Below are positions 58,505-64,000 of a DNA stretch of 64,000 bases, piece by piece; position 1 is the first letter of the stretch; each line of letters opens with the position of its first letter. A model generated the notes under the pieces. It did no database searches. It had not been told where the DNA came from and saw nothing but the letters and a program-made list of their open reading frames with translations. The stretch is from Okeania sp. SIO2C9. GTDB lineage: Bacteria; Cyanobacteriota; Cyanobacteriia; Cyanobacteriales; Microcoleaceae. The stretch is from NCBI RefSeq assembly GCF_010672455.1, contig NZ_JAAHGO010000003.1:1-64000 (forward strand), in the 5' to 3' direction. Position numbers and translations under genes: made by a program.

Positions 58505-59142
58505 TTTGGTTTATTGGTACAGTTTCAAAAGATTCAAATCTAAATAGTTGACTGTATTTTTTATTGTAGTTATTCAATTATAAATCTCCAGAAAAGAGGG
58601 AATAGGCAATAGGAAATAGGGAATAGGGGGTAAGCATTTCCTGGGGAATGCTGCGCAAACAGCTATTAGCTGTCAGCGGTCAGCTTTTTAATGAATGAAG
58701 TAAAAATTCGTTTAACTTATACTACATTTTCCACCCATAAATTGAAGCACAAGAAAGACTTGTTTTGAGTTTTTAACCCATACAATTTAAGCTAAATATT
58801 TGGGTTAAAGTTTAATTTGATATAGCAATTCCTATACTGGTAAGGTATAAAATTAGTTTTTCCTCCTGACTCCTGACTCCTCCTATAAGTATTCAACCGG
58901 ACATGATATTACTTTTAGCTTTTCCTTAAACTCCCTCGTCATCATTCACACAGAAATTATCAATTATTTCCCCCTACTGCCTACTCCCTAGTCCCTCTTT
59001 TGTGCGCAATATCGTTAATTTATCTAAATACTGGCTCTTGACATTATCTCAATTAAAGGATATGTTCGAGTTAATTTGGTTTTAGTAGCCTAAATTTTTG
59101 CCATAATTTATTCTTTAATAATGAGGAATTCTATTCAAGAAA
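58505..59142. other. Intergenic region with repeats
   Basis: GGGAATA/GGAAATA heptads (58594-58630), a TTTCCTGGGGAATGCTGCGC repeat (58635-58660) with an AGCTATTAGCTGTCAGCGGT tract (58661-58687), a CTGACTCCT heptad tract (58861-58883), and an accggacatgatat motif (58891-58904) also seen at 36985 and 44751. No gene is visible. Confidence 0.55.
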
Positions 59143-59811
59143 ATGAATCCAACAATAGAACTTTTTTGCTTTCAAGGTAGTCTTTTTGCTTGGCGAGTAC
59201 AACTGGCCTTAGCAATTCATAATGTTGATTATGTCTCTCATTATTTAGACCCATCAATAGGAGAACATAAACAGCCCAATTATCTAGCTTTAAATCCTCG
59301 TGGTAAAGTGCCATTACTAAAACATGGGGAATTGTTTGTGCGTGAATCTATAGCAATTTTAGTGTATTTAGATTCTCTCTATCCTGAGTGGCAACTTTTT
59401 GGTAATACTAGCCAAGAAAAAGCAATAATTTGGCAACAAGTCTGTGAAGTTGAAAATGTAATTGTGCCCTGTGTACTTCAGCTTATTCCTCCAATTTTCT
59501 TTGGAGGTTTAGCAGAGAAAGAGAAGGAAGTTATTGAAAATTTCCAGAAATTAAAAGAAGAATTTACCATACTCAATGACGATGTTTTAGCAGATAAAAA
59601 TTGGTTGGCAGGTGATCGATTATCTGCTGCGGATATTGCTATTTATCCTATTTTTAAATTTGTCGAAAAATTAGCAGCTCAGGAAGATGTAAGTAAATTA
59701 AACATAGACATCTTACCTATAGAAAAAAAATATCCAAAATTAGGAGATTTGCTACAAAAGATTGATGAAATGCCTAATGTTGATAGTCTTTATCCTCCTG
59801 ACTGGCGTTAA
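59143..59811 (+). CDS. Glutathione S-transferase family protein
   Basis: 222 residues. The N-terminal thioredoxin-like domain (about 1-80) includes CFQGSLFAWRVQLAL in place of the catalytic Ser/Cys region, NPRGKVPLLKHG with the cis-Pro, and the GSH-binding ESIAILVYLD. The helical C-terminal domain has AGDRLSAADIAIYPIF with the conserved N-cap and hydrophobic staple. The substrate is unknown; cyanobacterial GSTs act in detoxification and redox defence. No clear Shine-Dalgarno sequence precedes the ATG at 59143. Single gene. Confidence 0.9.
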   Translation: MNPTIELFCFQGSLFAWRVQLALAIHNVDYVSHYLDPSIGEHKQPNYLALNPRGKVPLLKHGELFVRESIAILVYLDSLYPEWQLFGNTSQEKAIIWQQVCEVENVIVPCVLQLIPPIFFGGLAEKEKEVIENFQKLKEEFTILNDDVLADKNWLAGDRLSAADIAIYPIFKFVEKLAAQEDVSKLNIDILPIEKKYPKLGDLLQKIDEMPNVDSLYPPDWR

Positions 59812-59852
59812 ACATAGTTGATTAAATAGTTATCCCCGCAAAAGAGGGAGTA

Positions 59853-60050
59853 GCACAAATTGAGCCTAATTCCAATCTTGCAAAGCAACTAAAAAATGCT
59901 GAAAAAACTGAATATCCCAGCATCTATGCCAGTAATGGAATTTGGTTTGATGCAGTGAAAAGTTTCGCTGAATTACGTTTTGCTAAACCGGATAATTTAG
60001 AGTTATAAAATGAGTGGAAAGAATTATTAGAATCAGCAGGATTAAATTAA
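59853..60050 (+). pseudogene. Remnant of a DUF928 protein gene (C-terminal part)
   Basis: In one frame: NSNLAKQLKNAEKTEYPSIY, ASNGIWFDAVKSFAELRF, AKPDNLEL, then TAA (60006-60008), then NEWKELLESAGLN and a final TAA. NGIWFDA ... LRxxxPDNxxL ... EWxxLLESAGL is the usual end of DUF928 proteins, which in cyanobacteria often sit next to CHAT-TPR genes, as here. The first two thirds are missing and a stop has appeared inside. No start codon or ribosome-binding site remains. Confidence 0.6.
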
Positions 60051-60472
60051 AATAATTTAGCAGAAATGCCATTATTAGGAGAGTAGATTTAGGTATAGTA
60101 GTGGGAGCATCTTGCTCCCGTACTAATTCCTAGATGGTGCGTTACCAAATTATTAATTATTAATTATTAATTATTAAATAATTCGCGCCTTGAAGCCTCC
60201 CCTTTTAAGGGGAAAAAGCGGTCGTTTGCGGAGCAGTCCGTTAGGATGGGATGGCGAGGTCTCCTCGCTGTCCTCCAATCGACCAAGAGAAAAGAAATAA
60301 TATCTCCTGATATTCAATTCCGTAACGGTTTTAACCAGAGGTAATTATCAATTATCAATTATCCATTATCCATTAATGAAGAGGGATTGCTAAATTTCTG
60401 TCACAGTCTAAATTTAAGCCGTCTAATACACCCTAACAAATTTTGCTGATAGCTGACTGCTGACTGCTTCAA
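60051..60472. repeat. Repeats between the DUF928 remnant and the CHAT pseudogene
   Basis: A GTGGGAGCATCTTGCTCCCG palindrome (60101-60123), ATTATTA heptads (60148-60175), a full composite intergenic repeat (60180-60380, copy 5) and TAGCTGACTGCTGACTGCTT heptads (60451-60470). Confidence 0.7.
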
Positions 60473-62929
60473 TTAAAACCCATTCCCAATTAAAATAAAA
60501 GGTGCCCAATAATAAGGATTATTATACTCACTATTAATCATATTAATTTGTGCTTTTCTTAGGGACTCTACCTTACTCATTCCTTTATTCAAAGCTGCAT
60601 AAAAATAATTCATAAATTCATGAGTAGCTTGGTCGTCAACTAACCATAAAGTTGCTAATGTTGCTGTTGCACCAGCTTCTTGCACTCGATAACCAAAACC
60701 GAGTATTTCTTGACCATTTCCTATATCTTTTCCCAGAGCAGTTTGACAAGCACTTAAAACCACTAATTCTACATCCTTTAAATTTCAATTTTTCACATCT
60801 CCTAATGTGGCGCGATCGCCATCTCCAAATAATATAAAAGATTCTTCTGGATGACCATTGACAAAGGCAGAATGAGTGGCAAAATGTACAATATTATAGC
60901 TATCCATGTTTAATTCCATAGCTTCTTTAGTAAAGTAATTTCCTAATAATTTATTGGTTTCAGGAAATATCTGCTCTATATTCTCTACTTCTACTCCCGC
61001 AAATGGTAATCCTTCAAATTCATATCTTCGTCTACCTACCTGAAATTGATAACTACCTTCAGTTAAAGCACCTACAAAAATGACTGGTTGAAAATTTTCA
61101 CTAGGTTCTAAATCCATTAAACTTGCAGCAGTAATATTATTAATTTAAAACCTTTATACTAGCCATTTTCTACCATCATATAAAGCTGCTAAAGGAATAT
61201 AACGTAATTGCCCATCTGGTGCATAAATAATAGTTTTAGCTTTAGTAAGTCTTAGTTCTTTCTCTAGAGGTTTAATCAACCAATTGTAGAGTTTAAATCC
61301 TGCCAGCATAACTCTTTTGTCCGATTGATTATTATTTTCTTTGGATAATGATTGAGAATTATTTCTATTGATTAATCTCACTCTTAATTCAAAGATAGCT
61401 TGATTAAATTCTTCTCGTTTTACCGACACAGTACGATGTACAGGGGGAGAATTTGAACTTACTAATATTAATTCTAGTCGGTCTTCTAAAACTAATGGAT
61501 ATAATACTACTGTATTTTTCTTTTGATGTTCTTTTAGTTCAAATTGTAAGGAAAATACTATATCTGAACTTAGTTTTTGCTCTTCAGCATTTTCTTCTAA
61601 TTCTGATACGATAAATTTCACTTCTTTACTATCAAAAAATTCAATAATTTCTAGTAATTTTTTCTCTAGTTGATTTTGGTTTTTAGTATCACTTGCTGCT
61701 TCTATGAGCTGACTATATTTTTTCCAAAATAGTTCTTCTGATTCTAGGAATGGCAATTCACTATATTTATGGTTGTCAATCTGTAAACTGCCCATATGCT
61801 CAAATATTTCTTGGACTTTGATTAAATCTATAATTTGATGTGCTTCGAGCGCGCGTTTTTTTTGTAGCAATAATTCAGCTAAAGTGCGATATGTTTCACC
61901 AACACTTTCTACATCAGTCTCTTGCTGTTCTGCTGGTAAAACTTTTAAATTTTTCCTAATACTTTCTGTAATATTAATTGATTGTTTATAGAAGATTATT
62001 GCTAATTCAGTCTGATTTTTTGTTTCTAATAATTTACCTAGATTAGCAAGATGAATTCTCTCTCTTTCTTTGTTATCAAGCTGTCTATCTATAATTAAAC
62101 TATGAGTAAAAAAATTTAGGGACTCCCGATACTTATTTGACTCTTGATGAACTCTACCAATATTATGAAGAGTAAGTGCTTTACCTTTTTTGTCGCCTTC
62201 TTCTTCTTGAATAGCTAATGCTTGTTGATGGTATTCTAATGCTTGAGAATATTCCTCTTGCTCTCGATAAATTGTACCTATATGATTGAGGGTTTTAGCT
62301 ATACCAAGATTGTCTTTATTTTCTTGATAAATTTCTAAAGCTTGTCGAGCATATTCTAAGGCTTGAGAATATTTTTTTAAGTGACGATAAATTGCTCCAA
62401 TCTTACTGAATATCTTGCTTTTTTCTGGAGGATTTTTCTTTAAAGCTTGTTTATAAAAATCAATAGCCTGCTCATACAAACCTAACTGGGAATACACCAG
62501 GCTAATCTTATTTAAAATAGCAATAATATTTTCACTATCCCTATTTTTCTGAGCATTATTGAAAGCTTTTTGATAAAATTCTAAGGCTTTGAAATATTTA
62601 CCTTGAGCATCATAAACAACAGCAATTTTATTCAAAGTACGAATAATCTCTAAGCGGTCGCCTTCTGGAGTTAATTTTTCTAATTTTTCTTGTAATTTTT
62701 CCAAACTTTCATCAGGTTTATCGTTGTTAAATTCTGATATAACTTGCTTTTCTTGTTGCTGTATTTCAATTTTTTGATTGTTCTGCAAAATAGGACTAAC
62801 AGAATTTGTCTTAACTTGTGCTTGTGCTTTTGAATTTAGATTAAAATTTTTCTCGACTGGTATAGATGGAATAATAATTAATAAACATACAGTAGATGTA
62901 ATTAATCTGAAATATTTCCAATTTATCAT
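60473..62929 (-). pseudogene. TPR-CHAT protease gene inactivated by three in-frame stops
   Basis: All pieces lie in one frame over 819 codons. Residues 1-591 have a signal-like N-terminus (STVCLLIIIPSIPV), about seven TPR repeats (AKTLNHIGTIYREQEEYSQA) and the start of the CHAT domain (YAPDGQLRYIPLAALYDG). Then TAA at 61154-61156 and TAA at 61145-61147 interrupt WLV-x-RF-x-INNITAAS. The CHAT core continues with catalytic His in VHFATHSAF, meets TGA at 60785-60787 (VKN-x-NLKDVEL, where the neighbouring paralog has Trp), and ends with catalytic Cys in LSACQTALG and YWAPFILIGNGF. Each stop is one base from the expected codon (GAA, CAA, TGG). The next CHAT gene at 63547 is a close paralog without stops. 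Confidence 0.88.
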
Positions 62930-63546
<617 letters not shown>

Positions 63547-64000
63547 TTAAAAACCATTACCAATTAAAATAAATGGTGCCCAATAATAGGGATGATTAAA
63601 CTCACTATTAATCATTGCAATTTGTGTCTTTTGTACAGCTCGAGCCTTATTTTTCCCACTCTTTAAAGCTGTATAAAAATCATTCATAAATTCAGAAGTA
63701 CCCTGGTCATCCACTTGCCATAAAGTTGCTAAACTTGCTGCTGCACCCGCAACTTGCATTTGATAACCAAAACCTAGAATTTCTGAACCATCTCCTAACA
63801 GTTTTCCTTTACCAGTTTCACAAGCGCTCAAAACCACTAATTCTACACCATATAAATTCCACTTTTCTACTTCTCGTAAGCTAGCGAGTTCTCCATCTCC
63901 ATATAATATAAAAGAGTCTTCTGGACTGCCATTAACAAAAGCAGAATGAGTAGCAAAATGTATTAAACTATGACTACCCATCCTTAATTCCATAAATTGT
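63547..64000 (-). CDS. CHAT-domain protein, C-terminal part (5' end outside window)
   Basis: The frame is open to the right edge; an ATG at 63991-63993 is internal by comparison with the paralog at 60473-62929 (EAMELNMDSYNIVHFATHS). Both catalytic residues are present: His in LIHFATHSAF and Cys in LSACETGKG. The final YYWAPFILIGNGF is the canonical CHAT end. It reads through the positions that are stops in the neighbouring copy (REVEKWNLYGVEL has Trp). Most likely a TPR-CHAT protein like its neighbour. Confidence 0.9.
   Translation of the reverse strand, partial: QFMELRMGSHSLIHFATHSAFVNGSPEDSFILYGDGELASLREVEKWNLYGVELVVLSACETGKGKLLGDGSEILGFGYQMQVAGAAASLATLWQVDDQGTSEFMNDFYTALKSGKNKARAVQKTQIAMINSEFNHPYYWAPFILIGNGF

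Overview
The window looks like chromosome of a filamentous, colony-forming cyanobacterium, most like Trichodesmium or a near relative among the Oscillatoriales. The grounds are an AT-rich background, frequent GCGATCGC (HIP1) octamers, a tRNA-Glu(UUC) of cyanobacterial type, a PyrF-PyrE fusion, PEP-CTERM, Uma2, pentapeptide, SLH and CHAT proteins, low coding density, many decayed genes and a very large load of short repeats. The genus is an inference; no marker gene settles it.

Layout. 1-3.6 kb: 3' part of a collagen-like gene with about 340 uninterrupted G-X-Y triplets and a phage tail-collar-like C-terminus. 3.6-8.4 kb: housekeeping genes (msrA, a dienelactone hydrolase, a small secreted protein, miaB). 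8.5-14 kb: a giant TPR-CHAT protein with 16 tandem 138-bp repeats. 14-17.5 kb: a Uma2 protein and four small minus-strand genes, including a HigB/HigA-like toxin-antitoxin pair and a second pair that shares the C-terminal domain of the antitoxin. 17.8-25.5 kb: pyrFE, a triple-repeat BamE-like secreted protein, coaX, a SLATT/DUF4231 membrane protein and an SLH lipoprotein. 25.5 kb: tRNA-Glu. 26.8-34.6 kb: a PEP-CTERM protein, a PsiE-like protein, a small membrane protein, and two tandem Cache-HAMP histidine kinases, one fused to a receiver and an adenylate cyclase. 34.9-41 kb: an epimerase-like protein, a secreted-type gene broken by a MITE, a broken IS200/IS605 tnpB and an LD-carboxypeptidase. 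41.5-49.9 kb: a kinase-AAA fusion, a pentapeptide protein, galT, purN and a second Uma2 protein. 50-52 kb: a Septu-like PtuA/PtuB defence pair. 52.4-58.4 kb: a 2005-residue secreted phosphoesterase carrying four different phosphatase or nuclease modules, with a PHO-box candidate upstream. 59.1-64 kb: a glutathione S-transferase-like gene, a DUF928 remnant, and two CHAT genes, one dead by three in-frame stops and one running off the right edge.

Themes. (1) Phosphorus scavenging: the giant phosphoesterase with its putative PHO box, and PsiE. (2) Conflict and defence: Septu, HigBA-like genes, CHAT proteases, SLATT, Uma2. (3) Signalling: two Cache kinases, a cyclase and a Ser/Thr kinase. (4) Active repeat turnover: at least four MITE-like elements share GGCGTTG termini and have 7-8 bp target duplications, one of them inside a gene whose frame is restored exactly by removing it; a 53-bp GC-rich mini-repeat interrupts tnpB and has an exact inverted copy 5.4 kb away; three families of short palindromes, heptanucleotide tandem arrays and a larger composite intergenic repeat fill most gaps. 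Several genes carry simple nonsense mutations, so the region is decaying as well as expanding.
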